Shown in pieces: positions 7,276-17,035 of a DNA stretch of 52,552 nt (its first letter is position 1; the number at the start of each line of letters is the position of its first letter). The translations under genes were made by a program, and so were the position numbers. The stretch comes from JACCYQ01 sp036675565 (GTDB lineage Bacteria > Bacteroidota > Bacteroidia > Chitinophagales > Chitinophagaceae): NCBI GenBank assembly GCA_036675565.1, contig JAKFER010000290.1, positions 1 through 52,552 of the forward strand. Reading direction: 5' to 3'. A model generated the notes under the pieces. The model saw nothing but the letters and a program-made list of their open reading frames with translations. It was not told the DNA's origin and searched no databases.

Positions 7276-10224
7276 ATGAGGATACAATTGAAATGCACTG
7301 CAGTTAGTTTCAGGCTATTGTTTATAGGCACCTTGTTTTTTTACGTCCCGGTTCTTAATGCGCAAACCGATTCCGTTTCACTAACCGAAACCGATAGCAT
7401 GAATGTAAAGATTGTCAATAAAACAAAAACGGCTTCATTGACAATAGACATTGCAAAACTAAATACCTTACCATTTCAATATATAAATTCCCAACCTTAC
7501 ATTTCTTTACAACAATTGCTTAAGGGCAATACGGCCGGTACGTACATACAAGAACCTTCAGGGGAGCCGGGTACAGAGCAAAATATTTTTGTTCGCGGAA
7601 TTTCCAATCCGCTATTAAGCAAGCGGGAACTTTTTGACAACCAGGCAGTCGTTTTTCTGAATGGCATTCCACTTGCACAGGATAACCCCTTTGCCTACGA
7701 AATACAGAAGTATGATTTTAACAGGATAGGGCCGGCCACCAATTTATTTGCAACTATCAATCCTGCCAATATTGAGTCCATTGAAGTTATTAAAGATCCA
7801 TTTGCTCTGGCGGCATTGGGCCCTATAGCTGCCAACGGTGCTATATGGGTTACTACTAAAAGTGCGCATTCCCTATACCGTGAGATCAGCGTGAACGCTT
7901 ATTTCGGTATTGTTCAACGCCCTGTGGTAACACCTGTAAATGCAGCCCACGAAAATAATTTTCGCCGGCCTTTTTATGACAGATACGGAACAATCAACGA
8001 CCGGCTGAATGTTGCACCTTACCTGAGAGATTCAACCAATGCTGATTATTATGGTCCTGCAAACTGGACTGACAAATATTATGCAAACGCCCTGATTCAT
8101 TCAACTAACATAAGCCTTACCGGTGGTACTGATAGGGCTAGCTTTCGATTTTTTGCCGGCGCAACAAAGGATGCAGGCAATGCCGATCTTACTTCTTTAG
8201 ACCGCTATACAGGTTCTTTCTTTATTAATGTATCACCATTGGAATGGTTAACCGTATCAAGCATGATCAATTACAACAGGCTTGAAAGAACAAGAAACCG
8301 CAATATCCGCGACAGGCTGGCAGAGCAACGTTATATACCCGATCTTTCCAATCCGCTTACTCCAAATAAATCATTATACAGTTCTTATTTAAGTGAATTT
8401 GACAAGTCTATCGATGATAATATTTCCAATGTTGTTCAAGGAAATGTTACCGTTTCTGCAGATTATAAAAACTTCACTTATGAAGGCGGGATCGCTTTTG
8501 ATTATAACGAAGGTATCCGGGATGTGTTTTGGCCCGTAACATTATTAGAAGGAAATAATTTTGTATCAAACTATTTTGGTTACAACCAACGATTTATTGC
8601 TAAGAATAACATTGGATATCAATTTAAATTAGGAGCGAAACAAAAATTATTATTAGAAGCGGGGCAAAATTTTATTGCAGATGTTTATAAATACGATTAT
8701 GCTTTTGCCTATAACGGTCCTAATGATTTCATAAAAATAAATGTTGTTAACGGTGATCCTAATGCGGTTAATTACCTGCAGCCAACAGGTTTCAGGGTGT
8801 ACTACTTTCCAAGTAAAATGGAATCAAGGCTCATTTCTTTTTCTGGTAATGCCACTTATTCTTATAATGATGTTTTAAAAGTAAAGACATTGGTAAGAAG
8901 AGATGGCTCTTCTAATATGCAACCCGATAATCGTTGGTTTACAAGTTTTTCAGGTGGTGTGGAATTAGATTTAAAAGAAGCGTTTCACATAGGTTCTAAT
9001 AGTATCAGCTCCGCTGCATTTACAACTTCGTGGGCCCGTATCGGAAAATTATTAAACGACGACCGCTTTTCTGCCGGACCTCAATACCGGGTAGATCTTG
9101 GTTGGGATAGCGAACCAACGCTTGGATCTTATGCAGGCATTCCGGGAATTTCAAGGCCCTACACCAGCGGTTGGGTAGGTTATGGTATTCCATGGGCTTA
9201 CAGCGATCAGTTTCAGGCGGGTGTAAATTTTGGTTTATGGAATGACAGGTTAAGATTTGGATTGGATGTTTATAACAGAAATGATAAGCAAATGTTATTG
9301 CCCATTCCTGTTGCAGGAGAGTGGGGTTATACCGGTGCTTATAAATCAGGACTTGAGGTAAATAACAGCGGAGCAGATTTCTCTGTGCTTGCACACATTC
9401 TACCTGCAAAAGCAAATGGACTTTCCTGGAGTGTTACCGCCAATGCCAATTATAATAAAAATAAATTAAAAGCATTACCCGATGCATTGAATGAATTAAT
9501 ACTGGGAACAACAAAACTGGAATTAGGCAAACCGATAGATGCTTTTTGGTTACTGCAAAATAATGGCATCTATAACAGCGATGCAGATGTGCCTGTTGAT
9601 CCGCTAACCAATCAAAAGCTTAGCTACCAGGGTGTGTCTTTAAAAGCAGGTGACCCACGCTGGGTTGATGTAAATGGAGATTTCGTGATCAACGACAAAG
9701 ACAAAATACTTACCGGAAACTATATGCCAAAATTATCTGGTGGATTTGGCAGCTCCCTTGGCTATAAATCTTTTTCGGTTGACTTCCAGTTTTATTTCGT
9801 TCTGGGTCGCGAAGTATTAAATCAATATGCATCATCCCGACTCGATTTCATTAATACAGAAGTAAATAACAATATCAATTCTGTAAAAGAAATCACTTTC
9901 TGGCAGAAAAAAATGGACTTGACAACTTACCCAGTTTATAATCCATGGAGTTCGGTAGTTCCTTATCGTATTGAACAGGACTTGTTTTTAGATAATGCGT
10001 CTTTTTTAAAACTGCGTAGCATATCTGTTAACTATGATCTTCTTGCAAAAGCTAAAAGCAAAAATTTTAAAAGCTTCATTGTATATCTAACGGCAACCAA
10101 CTTATTCACCATCACTCCTTTTAAAGGCGATGATCCTGAGCTGGCCACTTATAACGGTATGTATACTGGCTATGGTTTACCCATTCCCCGGTCATTGATA
10201 GCTGGGATTAAGATGACTTTATAG
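7276..10224 (+). CDS. SusC-like TonB-dependent outer-membrane transporter 1
   Basis: This is a TonB-dependent transporter that would import oligosaccharides together with the adjacent SusD lipoprotein. Its 982 residues begin with a signal peptide ending near VLNAQ. The plug domain follows almost directly (LQQLLKGNTAG, NIFVRGIS, VVFLNGIPL, IESIEVIKDP), then a long beta-barrel ending in IAGIKMTL. Unlike most SusC proteins, including the second copy here, it lacks the N-terminal carboxypeptidase-D regulatory-like beta-sandwich, which explains its shorter length. It has no STN domain, consistent with the absence of a sigma/anti-sigma pair. It heads the main operon: susD1 starts 35 bases later, and two operator-like palindromes precede it. 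Confidence 0.95.
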   Translation: MRIQLKCTAVSFRLLFIGTLFFYVPVLNAQTDSVSLTETDSMNVKIVNKTKTASLTIDIAKLNTLPFQYINSQPYISLQQLLKGNTAGTYIQEPSGEPGTEQNIFVRGISNPLLSKRELFDNQAVVFLNGIPLAQDNPFAYEIQKYDFNRIGPATNLFATINPANIESIEVIKDPFALAALGPIAANGAIWVTTKSAHSLYREISVNAYFGIVQRPVVTPVNAAHENNFRRPFYDRYGTINDRLNVAPYLRDSTNADYYGPANWTDKYYANALIHSTNISLTGGTDRASFRFFAGATKDAGNADLTSLDRYTGSFFINVSPLEWLTVSSMINYNRLERTRNRNIRDRLAEQRYIPDLSNPLTPNKSLYSSYLSEFDKSIDDNISNVVQGNVTVSADYKNFTYEGGIAFDYNEGIRDVFWPVTLLEGNNFVSNYFGYNQRFIAKNNIGYQFKLGAKQKLLLEAGQNFIADVYKYDYAFAYNGPNDFIKINVVNGDPNAVNYLQPTGFRVYYFPSKMESRLISFSGNATYSYNDVLKVKTLVRRDGSSNMQPDNRWFTSFSGGVELDLKEAFHIGSNSISSAAFTTSWARIGKLLNDDRFSAGPQYRVDLGWDSEPTLGSYAGIPGISRPYTSGWVGYGIPWAYSDQFQAGVNFGLWNDRLRFGLDVYNRNDKQMLLPIPVAGEWGYTGAYKSGLEVNNSGADFSVLAHILPAKANGLSWSVTANANYNKNKLKALPDALNELILGTTKLELGKPIDAFWLLQNNGIYNSDADVPVDPLTNQKLSYQGVSLKAGDPRWVDVNGDFVINDKDKILTGNYMPKLSGGFGSSLGYKSFSVDFQFYFVLGREVLNQYASSRLDFINTEVNNNINSVKEITFWQKKMDLTTYPVYNPWSSVVPYRIEQDLFLDNASFLKLRSISVNYDLLAKAKSKNFKSFIVYLTATNLFTITPFKGDDPELATYNGMYTGYGLPIPRSLIAGIKMTL

Positions 10225-10259
10225 AAAAAAATTAATACATCGACTTCAAACGATATTGT

Positions 10260-11822
10260 ATGACAATAGTTTCTTCCAGGTTTATTTGTTCAATAAAACG
10301 CTTAATGATTGCATGTTGTCTTGTTTTCATAGCCGGTTCGTGCAATAAACAATTAGAAGTTGACTCTTCTCGCCAGGCCAACGAAGCAGGTCACTGGACA
10401 AAATATGAAGATGCCCGCAGTGGGTTAATCAGTTTGTATGGATTATTTCGTGCCGCCGCGGCCGACAATAATGCGCATTGGCTTTGGGGCGAATTGAGAA
10501 GCGGTGATTTTCGTTCTGTGTTTCGTCCCGATCTGAAAGCGGTCATTGAAGGAAATCTTAATGCTTCTTTTCCTGTAATTCAAAACATCACTAACTGGCG
10601 CCGTTTTTATGCGGTTATAAATGCCTGTAATCTTTTTATTGAACGGGCAGATGGTTGCCTGGACGACAAGCGCTATACCGAAGCCTATTATAAACTTGAC
10701 ATTGCACAGGCAAGAGCGATAAGAGCCTTCGCTTATTTTTATATGGTTAGGATTTGGGGCGATGTACCACTTATTACGCAGTCGAATGATGGCCATTTTG
10801 ATGCACTGCCCCGCACTAAACAAGATGTTGTTTTATCATTTGCCGAGGAGGAATTGATCGCCGTTGCACCCAGGTTGCCTTACCTGTATTCAGGCAGCGA
10901 TCCGGAACAGTTATTTCCAAATAATTATTACGGACAAGACCAGGGTACCTGGTTGAATACACCGCTGACCAAACTTGCAGCCTATGCATTGCTGGCGCAT
11001 ATTTCTGCCTGGGAAGGCCGCTATATTGAGGTGGCCGTGTACACCGAGTTTATTTTAAACAACTATCAAAAAAGTAACCTTTCTTTTGTAAGTACTGATG
11101 CTTTGGTTAATACCTTATTTAATGCGGGTAATGGCAACTACAATCAATTGGTTGGTTTCAATTTTATTCAAAACCGTGGTGAAACTACTTCGGAAGGACA
11201 TATAGAACAATTGACACTTGCCAATACAACTATATACCCGATGTCAAAGCAGCTTCCGGAAATTTACATTCCTAAAAATGTGATCTCCGAAATTTTTCCC
11301 CGTATTAATTTATACGATCAGCGTTTTGGTGTAGATACTTCAACAATAGCCAGGCTTCCTTTTACCGCTTATTTCGAAAATTATAATGCTGAAGTACCTG
11401 TATTCAAAAAGATAAGAGTAGTTGATGGGGCCAGTGGTAATAGTGGCCAATTTGCCGTTTTTAACTCTTCGATCGTTTTTACCAGGATTGAAGAAATAAA
11501 ATTATTAAGAGCAGAAGCACTTGCAGTATTGGGACAAACAGATAAGGCCATTGAAGAATTAAATGTCATCAGGGGTAACAGGGGTATTAGTCCTGTATTA
11601 CCGGGTGGGTCATCCGACTTACTTACAGATATATTTTCAGAAAGAAGAAGAGAATTGCTTGGCGAAGGATGGAGATGGTACGACCTGGTGAGATATAACA
11701 GGCTCAAAAGAAATGATCCTGTATTTAATGAATTGCTCGATAATGGTGGAATATACTGGCCCATTGCCCAGGAAATACTAACAAGAAACCCAAATATTGT
11801 TCAAAATTCATATTGGGATTAG
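10260..11822 (+). CDS. SusD/RagB-like glycan-binding lipoprotein 1
   Basis: This surface lipoprotein forms the lid of the SusC1 channel and captures glycans. Its 520 residues are typical for the family. The signal ends at IAGSC with Cys28 as the lipidation site; starting at a later Met would leave too short a signal, so the first ATG is preferred. SusD hallmarks are the TPR-like helical core (NWRRFYAVINACNLFIE, AQARAIRAFAYFYMVRIWGD) and the C-terminal RRRELLGEGWRWYDLVRY. It lies 35 bases behind susC1 and is followed by a fasciclin-type lipoprotein after the first conserved leader element. Ligand specificity cannot be read from the sequence. Confidence 0.95.
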   Translation: MTIVSSRFICSIKRLMIACCLVFIAGSCNKQLEVDSSRQANEAGHWTKYEDARSGLISLYGLFRAAAADNNAHWLWGELRSGDFRSVFRPDLKAVIEGNLNASFPVIQNITNWRRFYAVINACNLFIERADGCLDDKRYTEAYYKLDIAQARAIRAFAYFYMVRIWGDVPLITQSNDGHFDALPRTKQDVVLSFAEEELIAVAPRLPYLYSGSDPEQLFPNNYYGQDQGTWLNTPLTKLAAYALLAHISAWEGRYIEVAVYTEFILNNYQKSNLSFVSTDALVNTLFNAGNGNYNQLVGFNFIQNRGETTSEGHIEQLTLANTTIYPMSKQLPEIYIPKNVISEIFPRINLYDQRFGVDTSTIARLPFTAYFENYNAEVPVFKKIRVVDGASGNSGQFAVFNSSIVFTRIEEIKLLRAEALAVLGQTDKAIEELNVIRGNRGISPVLPGGSSDLLTDIFSERRRELLGEGWRWYDLVRYNRLKRNDPVFNELLDNGGIYWPIAQEILTRNPNIVQNSYWD

Positions 11823-11825
11823 TAA

Positions 11826-11910
11826 ATGAAATAAAGCATACTAAGATTTATACCAATGGTATGATCAAAGGCGAACTACATGTGACCATTTAAAACTTTA
11901 GTATAAACAC
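11826..11910 (+). repeat. Conserved leader element copy 1
   Basis: The spacer before the first fasciclin gene shares the pattern ATGAAAT, then ATACCAAnnG, GATGAT-like, GGCGAA and CATGTGACC, ending in TAAACACATG at the start codon. The same order recurs at 12666, 19406, 21179 and 25647. In this copy the Met-Ser start is lost, but the frame reading GMIKGELHVTI before TAA resembles the peptide end of copies 2 and 4. Confidence 0.7.
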
Positions 11911-12621
11911 ATGAAAATATCGAATATGAGATATAAAGAATTTGAGAAACGGAGCATCATTTATTTAACAACAATATTATTTGTTATGATAGTTACTTCC
12001 GGTTGCTCCAAAACAGATAAAACTTATTACAATTACGAAAATACTGCGGGTACGTTTTCTGGTAACGCTGTTGAATACCTGCGTTCGCAACCAGGTGTTT
12101 ATGATTCCATGCTTTTAGTTATTGACAGGCTCCAGGATATGCCTGGTATTTTAAGCAGTGAAAATATTACCATGTTCGCTGTCACCAACAGAAGTTTTTC
12201 ACTTGCATTGGAAAACATCAACCAGGCCAGGAAAGATTCTCTGCCTGTAATGCCACCAGTTTCATTAAGTACAATGGATTCTGCAGTACTGGATACTTTT
12301 TTTTGCCGGTATGTTATAAAAAACCGGGTACCATCAGACAGCATCAAAAGTTTTACCGATGGAAGGTTTTTTTCTTCCCTGCGGTACGATTACGATATGC
12401 AAATGCAGTATAGCGCTACAAATGCTTCCGGCTATCAGGACGGCGGACCAAAGGCAATTATTTTCAGTGATCCTAAAAATTCAATTTTTACACGCAACTG
12501 GATAAGAGTGAACACCATTACCGTAGATATAAAAACATCAAATGCTGTTGTGCATTTATTATCACCCGGTCATGATTTTGGATTTGGGGATGATTTTATA
12601 CGACGAATCAACAAGCGATAA
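11911..12621 (+). CDS. Fasciclin-domain lipoprotein 1 (SusE/F position)
   Basis: This 236-residue lipoprotein has a long N-terminal region, a signal helix and a lipobox at VTSGCSK (Cys32). The remainder resembles one fasciclin/FAS1 domain: an ITMFAVTNRSF strand, LDTFFCRYVIKNRV, and a C-terminal VHLLSPGHDFGFG. Fasciclin-type lipoproteins commonly occupy the slot after SusD in Bacteroidota PULs, where they are presumed to be surface glycan-binding or assembly partners. A paralogous protein follows the second SusCD pair (18642). The gene is preceded by leader copy 1 with the ATG directly after TAAACAC. The exact ligand is unknown. Confidence 0.82.
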   Translation: MKISNMRYKEFEKRSIIYLTTILFVMIVTSGCSKTDKTYYNYENTAGTFSGNAVEYLRSQPGVYDSMLLVIDRLQDMPGILSSENITMFAVTNRSFSLALENINQARKDSLPVMPPVSLSTMDSAVLDTFFCRYVIKNRVPSDSIKSFTDGRFFSSLRYDYDMQMQYSATNASGYQDGGPKAIIFSDPKNSIFTRNWIRVNTITVDIKTSNAVVHLLSPGHDFGFGDDFIRRINKR

Positions 12622-12665
12622 ATAACCGTACAAAACCTTTAGTTAATAAAGCAAGTAGCGTTATA

Positions 12666-12752
12666 ATGAAATGAGCCAAAATAAAAAGTTGATACCAGGT
12701 GGGATGATTAATGGCAAATTCCATGTGACCACTAAAAAATTAATATAAACAC
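12666..12752 (+). repeat. Conserved leader element copy 2
   Basis: This copy fills the spacer ahead of the DUF5007 gene. It has the full pattern: ATGAAATGAGCC, GATACCAGGTGGGATGAT, GGCAAATTCCATGTGACC and ATATAAACACATG. It contains a clean 25-codon ORF, listed separately. Confidence 0.78.
12671..12748 (+). CDS. Candidate 25-aa leader peptide in element copy 2
   Basis: ATG AGC CAA opens a frame of 25 codons ending at TAA, four bases before the next start codon. The peptide begins MSQNKKLIPGG and ends FHVTTKKLI. Its ending resembles GELRVAKKQ in copy 4 and GELHVTI in copy 1. No ribosome site is obvious, but the host lineage does not rely on them. It may be a translated upstream ORF or only a by-product of a conserved RNA. 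Confidence 0.35.
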   Translation: MSQNKKLIPGGMINGKFHVTTKKLI

Positions 12753-13796
12753 ATGAAAAATAAGAAAATAAAAAATTCCGGTTCAATTACAATCTTGTTT
12801 TTGTGCGTTGTAATGATATCCATTTCCTGTAATAAATATTTACCTGAGGATAGAGAAACGGTAGGAGAAGATTCACAGTTTACAGTAGATATGTATCAAC
12901 CTGTACTGGGTCGTACAACTTTCTTTACGGATAATTTTTTTAAGGGAAGTACTTCTTTCCCTGCTTCATTTAAGATCGTTAACCCACGCAGAAGAAGCGG
13001 TGAACCTGCAAATGAACTGACGGATGTATTTCCTGTAAAAGTTTGGAAAAAAGCCTACGATGGTAATGAGAAATCACTTGCTGAAATTGAAGCCAAACGG
13101 GAAATACAGAATCGTCCCATATTTGAAATGAGTCCTCATACCGGTGCGCTTACAATGTGGGCAGAAGCCCGGTCTGCTTATATCCGGTCTCAACCCGATT
13201 CAGGTTATTTGTTTGATATTGAATTATCCAATTCAGGTGGCCGGCGATATTATCGAAATATGAAACTAATGCCTTTGAGAGAAAGGCCATATGAACCTTC
13301 TAATTACAATCCTATAAGTGGTCAACCACTTTCCAATGGAGTATTTCCATCTGTCGTTTCTAACATCAAAGGAGTTGCAACTAACCGTTACCTGTCTTTT
13401 TATGATGTAGATGTGTATATCCGCAAACTGGAGGGCACAGGTGTTACAAGCAATAGTTTATCCTTCAAATTTTTAGATACACTTTTTAATCCAATTGATC
13501 CGGCACTTTTTTCCAATACTGACTGGCCAAACCTGGTGCATGGGTTCGACATGAAAATGACCGCTACAGGTGTAACATATAACGTTGCTTTCCCTATTCC
13601 GTTAGTGGAGTTGCCTACACGTTACACTACACCGGATGGAAGGAGATCGAAAGTACAATTTGGTTATTCAAGATTGGGATTTGGTGGAAGAAAAGAAGAT
13701 GCCTTATTAGGGTTGGATTTTGCTATTTACGAGCCTGGATCATGGGAAATTGTTTTTGCATTCAAAAATGAAAATCCAAAGTTTACCAACGACTGA
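12753..13796 (+). CDS. DUF5007-like PUL lipoprotein
   Basis: This 347-residue lipoprotein has its lipobox at ISISCNK (Cys26). The rest looks like an all-beta secreted protein with no catalytic motif that I can name. Length, position in a SusCD/fasciclin cluster and the CNKYLPEDRE opening match the DUF5007 family as I recall it from Sphingobacteriales/Chitinophagales PULs; this should be verified by profile search. It sits between the first SusCD-fasciclin set and susC2, behind leader copy 2, with 44 bases to susC2. A surface glycan-binding role is inferred only from context. Confidence 0.68.
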   Translation: MKNKKIKNSGSITILFLCVVMISISCNKYLPEDRETVGEDSQFTVDMYQPVLGRTTFFTDNFFKGSTSFPASFKIVNPRRRSGEPANELTDVFPVKVWKKAYDGNEKSLAEIEAKREIQNRPIFEMSPHTGALTMWAEARSAYIRSQPDSGYLFDIELSNSGGRRYYRNMKLMPLRERPYEPSNYNPISGQPLSNGVFPSVVSNIKGVATNRYLSFYDVDVYIRKLEGTGVTSNSLSFKFLDTLFNPIDPALFSNTDWPNLVHGFDMKMTATGVTYNVAFPIPLVELPTRYTTPDGRRSKVQFGYSRLGFGGRKEDALLGLDFAIYEPGSWEIVFAFKNENPKFTND

Positions 13797-13840
13797 TTAA
13801 AATAGTTGCTACAAAAAATATTAATTAAAAACAGATTGAA

Positions 13841-16800
13841 ATGAGATTTGCCTGTTGCATCATTGTTCTTGCTTTAATTACAACTTTTAGTTCTAAGAGT
13901 TTTGCGCAAAACAACATAACGATTAGTGGAGTAGTTAAAGAAAAAGATTCCGGGGATGGAAAAGCTGGTGTAACCATTTCTGCCGGTAAGCCACCGAAAC
14001 CCATTGGGTATTCAGATAGTGAAGGCCGGTTTAGTGTTGTTGTACCTGTGGGTTCCGAACTGATATTTTCTTTTGTAGGATTTATACCGGTAAATAGAAC
14101 AGTTACTGCAAATGTAACATCATTAGAAATAACGATTGAAGCCAGTCAAAATTCTATGCAGGAAGTGGTTGTCCAGGGCTTCAAATCTAAAACCCGGGAA
14201 ACATCTTCCGGTTCCAGTACCGTTATCAGCGGAAGGGCTGTGCAGAATGTACCTGTTTCCAATGTTGTAGAATTATTGCAGGGTAAAGTGGCAGGATTGA
14301 ACGTTCAAAATAATACAGGTTCACCTGGCTCAATGGGTACCATTCAACTCCGGGGACTTTCAAGTAACAACATTAGTGCGGACGGATTTTTAACACCCAC
14401 CTCACCATTATTTGTTATAGATGGTGTGCCGGTAGATGTGAATACGAATTATGAATATGGTTTCCAGGGAGGCGGCCCGGGTATTAGTCCATTGGCATTG
14501 ATACCACCTGAAGATATTGAACAATTTGATGTATTGAGGGATGCTGCCGCTACTTCGCAATACGGCTCCCGTGCCGCATATGGTGTTATCATCATCACAA
14601 CAAAACGAGGTCAATCCAAAGTTCCTATTATCCAGTATTCATCCAATTTTTTTATGAAAACACCACCACGGTTAAGAGAAATTGTCGGTGGTAGGGAAGA
14701 AAGACTAAATAGGATAAGAGCCATACTTGATTACGATACTTCTATTTTATCATCACAAGCTTTAATTAACCAAACCCCATTTTTATCCGATAGTCTTAAT
14801 CCCTATTTTAACAATGCCACCAACTGGCAGGATTATTATTTCCGCAATACTTTTAACCAGCAACATAATCTTAGCATTTATGGAGGAGACAGAACGTTTA
14901 ATTATAAAACAAATCTGAATTATTATAAGGAAGACGGTATTGTTGAAAATACAGGCTTTAAAAGATATTCTTTAAGCATGAATGCTTTGTACCAGCCTAC
15001 CGATGCTTTCAGGATGGTTGTAAATCTTTCCGGTTCACTGGGTCAGAAACAAAATGGAAGTGGAGTAGGGTTGGTGCAAACAGGAGTTGCAGCGGGGTCT
15101 TCAACATCATCTTTATTACCACCACCTTCACTGTTTTCTGAAAACAACAGTGCCCTGGCTACAGCCAGTATAGTAAATAATAATAAAACAACCAATATCG
15201 CATCCAGCCTGGATTTGCAGTACGAACCTATTTCAGGTATTCGTTTCGGAAATCTTTTGAGTTATAGTTTTAACTCCGGAACTGCAGACCGTTTTACTCC
15301 ATCATTTCTTAAGTCAGGATCTTCTGAAGCATATAATTATAACGATCGAACTTATACTTTATATAACCGGTCCACCATCAGCCTGGTAAAAACATTAAAT
15401 GATATACATAATTTTAGCGGGTATGTATTTAACGAGATCAACTCGTATGGTTTCCGGGCAAGTGCTATTCTATTAAACCAAACACCCAATGACCAGATAC
15501 AAGGTCCTTTAGGTTATAACTGGTCTGCAACACGCGGGGGCACACTCAATAATATTAATGACACTCGTCAGCATGGTTACGGTGCTTCGTTTTCGTATAA
15601 CTATGACCGTAAGTATATCCTGGATATCAGTTATCGCTTTGATGGACTTTCAACCAATGGACCTTCACAGGGATATTCCCAAAACCCTGCGATAAGTGTT
15701 CGCTGGAATTTTAATAAAGAGAAATTTTTTGATAATTCAGGCTGGTTAACCTATGGATCTTTAAGGGGCAGTTGGGGTCGCAATATCAAACCAACCGGAA
15801 GCATTTTTGATGTATTTGGAAAATACCGTGTAGGTGATCAATACAATAATAATCCTACGGTATACATTGACTATAATATTGTTCCCAATACCAACTTCTT
15901 ACCTGAAACGCAAACGCAAACAAATGGCGGATTGGAATTTGGTTTATGGAATAACACCGTAGAAGCTACATTCGAAACTTATTACCGCTCTATTGATAAC
16001 CAGGTGATGGATATTGCCCTTGCCGATATCAATGGGTTTAATATGCTTAAGATATATGCCAAAAGTTTGGTGAATTATGGATTTGAATGGTCAACAAACT
16101 TTCGTTTATTAAAACAAAATAAAACGTGGCAATGGAGTGTATCTGTTAATGGCGGTTTAAACAAAGATGTTCTGACCAAATTGCCAAATGAATTAAGACA
16201 AATGACCGTTGGCATTAATGAAACGGTAAACGGCGTTACTACAAGTGTACCTGTTGTATACAGAATCGGTCGCAATTCATTATCAAATCTTATGTTTCAT
16301 ACCCAGGGGATTTATGCCAGCACGGATGATGTGCCTGTAAACATTGCTACCGGTAAAAGATTACAATTAGGAAATGGAACAGGGTATTATTTTCAGGGAG
16401 GCGATCCCCGCTGGACTGATATTAATGGTGATTACGTAATAGATGAAAACGATTTGTTACCAATAGGAAATCCGCAACCGCTGGTTACGGGTGGTATAGG
16501 CTCTCAGCTATCTTATAAGGGTTTTCAATTGAACGTCAATGTAACTTATACAATAGCTAGAGACCTTTTAAATACAGCACTAGCCGATGCGCTAAAAAAT
16601 TATACATCTCCAACCAGCCTGAACGCTTTGTTGCCAATTGATAATTTTAATTATTGGAAACCTTCGCCCAGTGATAAAGGTACTGGTACCGTAAATGCAC
16701 AATATCCAAATCCATACGATTTTAGAAGAGCTGGAACCCTAATGCCTTTCCGAACCAATCAAACACTATTTCTGGAAGATGGCACTTATTGGAAAATAAA

Positions 16801-17011
16801 TAATATGGTACTACTGTATAATGTTAACCGGGATGTTTTAAAACGATTTGGTATGACATCGTGCCGGCTTAGTTTATCAGCCAATAACGTATATACGTTC
16901 TCTAATTACAGTGGTCCTGATCCTGAGTTGGTAACCGGGCTTGGACGTGATAATTCGGGTGGTTACCCTAATGCCCGCAGTTATGCAGTGGGAATAAATA
17001 TCCAGTTTTAA
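13841..17011 (+). CDS. SusC-like TonB-dependent outer-membrane transporter 2
   Basis: This is the second glycan importer, 1056 residues. After a signal ending at SKSFAQ comes the carboxypeptidase-D regulatory-like domain (ITISGVVKEKDSGDGKAGVT through FVGFIPVNRTV, about 25-95). The TonB-linked plug follows (VVELLQGKVAGLNVQ, GTIQLRGLSS, PLFVIDGVPVD, IEQFDVLRDAAATSQYGSRA), then the barrel ending in YAVGINIQF. It is of standard architecture, in contrast to SusC1. It starts 44 bases after the DUF5007 gene and is followed by susD2 after 24 bases, so it is part of one long operon. Two distinct SusC barrels suggest uptake of two product sizes or types. Confidence 0.96.
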   Translation: MRFACCIIVLALITTFSSKSFAQNNITISGVVKEKDSGDGKAGVTISAGKPPKPIGYSDSEGRFSVVVPVGSELIFSFVGFIPVNRTVTANVTSLEITIEASQNSMQEVVVQGFKSKTRETSSGSSTVISGRAVQNVPVSNVVELLQGKVAGLNVQNNTGSPGSMGTIQLRGLSSNNISADGFLTPTSPLFVIDGVPVDVNTNYEYGFQGGGPGISPLALIPPEDIEQFDVLRDAAATSQYGSRAAYGVIIITTKRGQSKVPIIQYSSNFFMKTPPRLREIVGGREERLNRIRAILDYDTSILSSQALINQTPFLSDSLNPYFNNATNWQDYYFRNTFNQQHNLSIYGGDRTFNYKTNLNYYKEDGIVENTGFKRYSLSMNALYQPTDAFRMVVNLSGSLGQKQNGSGVGLVQTGVAAGSSTSSLLPPPSLFSENNSALATASIVNNNKTTNIASSLDLQYEPISGIRFGNLLSYSFNSGTADRFTPSFLKSGSSEAYNYNDRTYTLYNRSTISLVKTLNDIHNFSGYVFNEINSYGFRASAILLNQTPNDQIQGPLGYNWSATRGGTLNNINDTRQHGYGASFSYNYDRKYILDISYRFDGLSTNGPSQGYSQNPAISVRWNFNKEKFFDNSGWLTYGSLRGSWGRNIKPTGSIFDVFGKYRVGDQYNNNPTVYIDYNIVPNTNFLPETQTQTNGGLEFGLWNNTVEATFETYYRSIDNQVMDIALADINGFNMLKIYAKSLVNYGFEWSTNFRLLKQNKTWQWSVSVNGGLNKDVLTKLPNELRQMTVGINETVNGVTTSVPVVYRIGRNSLSNLMFHTQGIYASTDDVPVNIATGKRLQLGNGTGYYFQGGDPRWTDINGDYVIDENDLLPIGNPQPLVTGGIGSQLSYKGFQLNVNVTYTIARDLLNTALADALKNYTSPTSLNALLPIDNFNYWKPSPSDKGTGTVNAQYPNPYDFRRAGTLMPFRTNQTLFLEDGTYWKINNMVLLYNVNRDVLKRFGMTSCRLSLSANNVYTFSNYSGPDPELVTGLGRDNSGGYPNARSYAVGINIQF

Positions 17012-17035
17012 TTAATCGAGCTTAAATAAAAAATC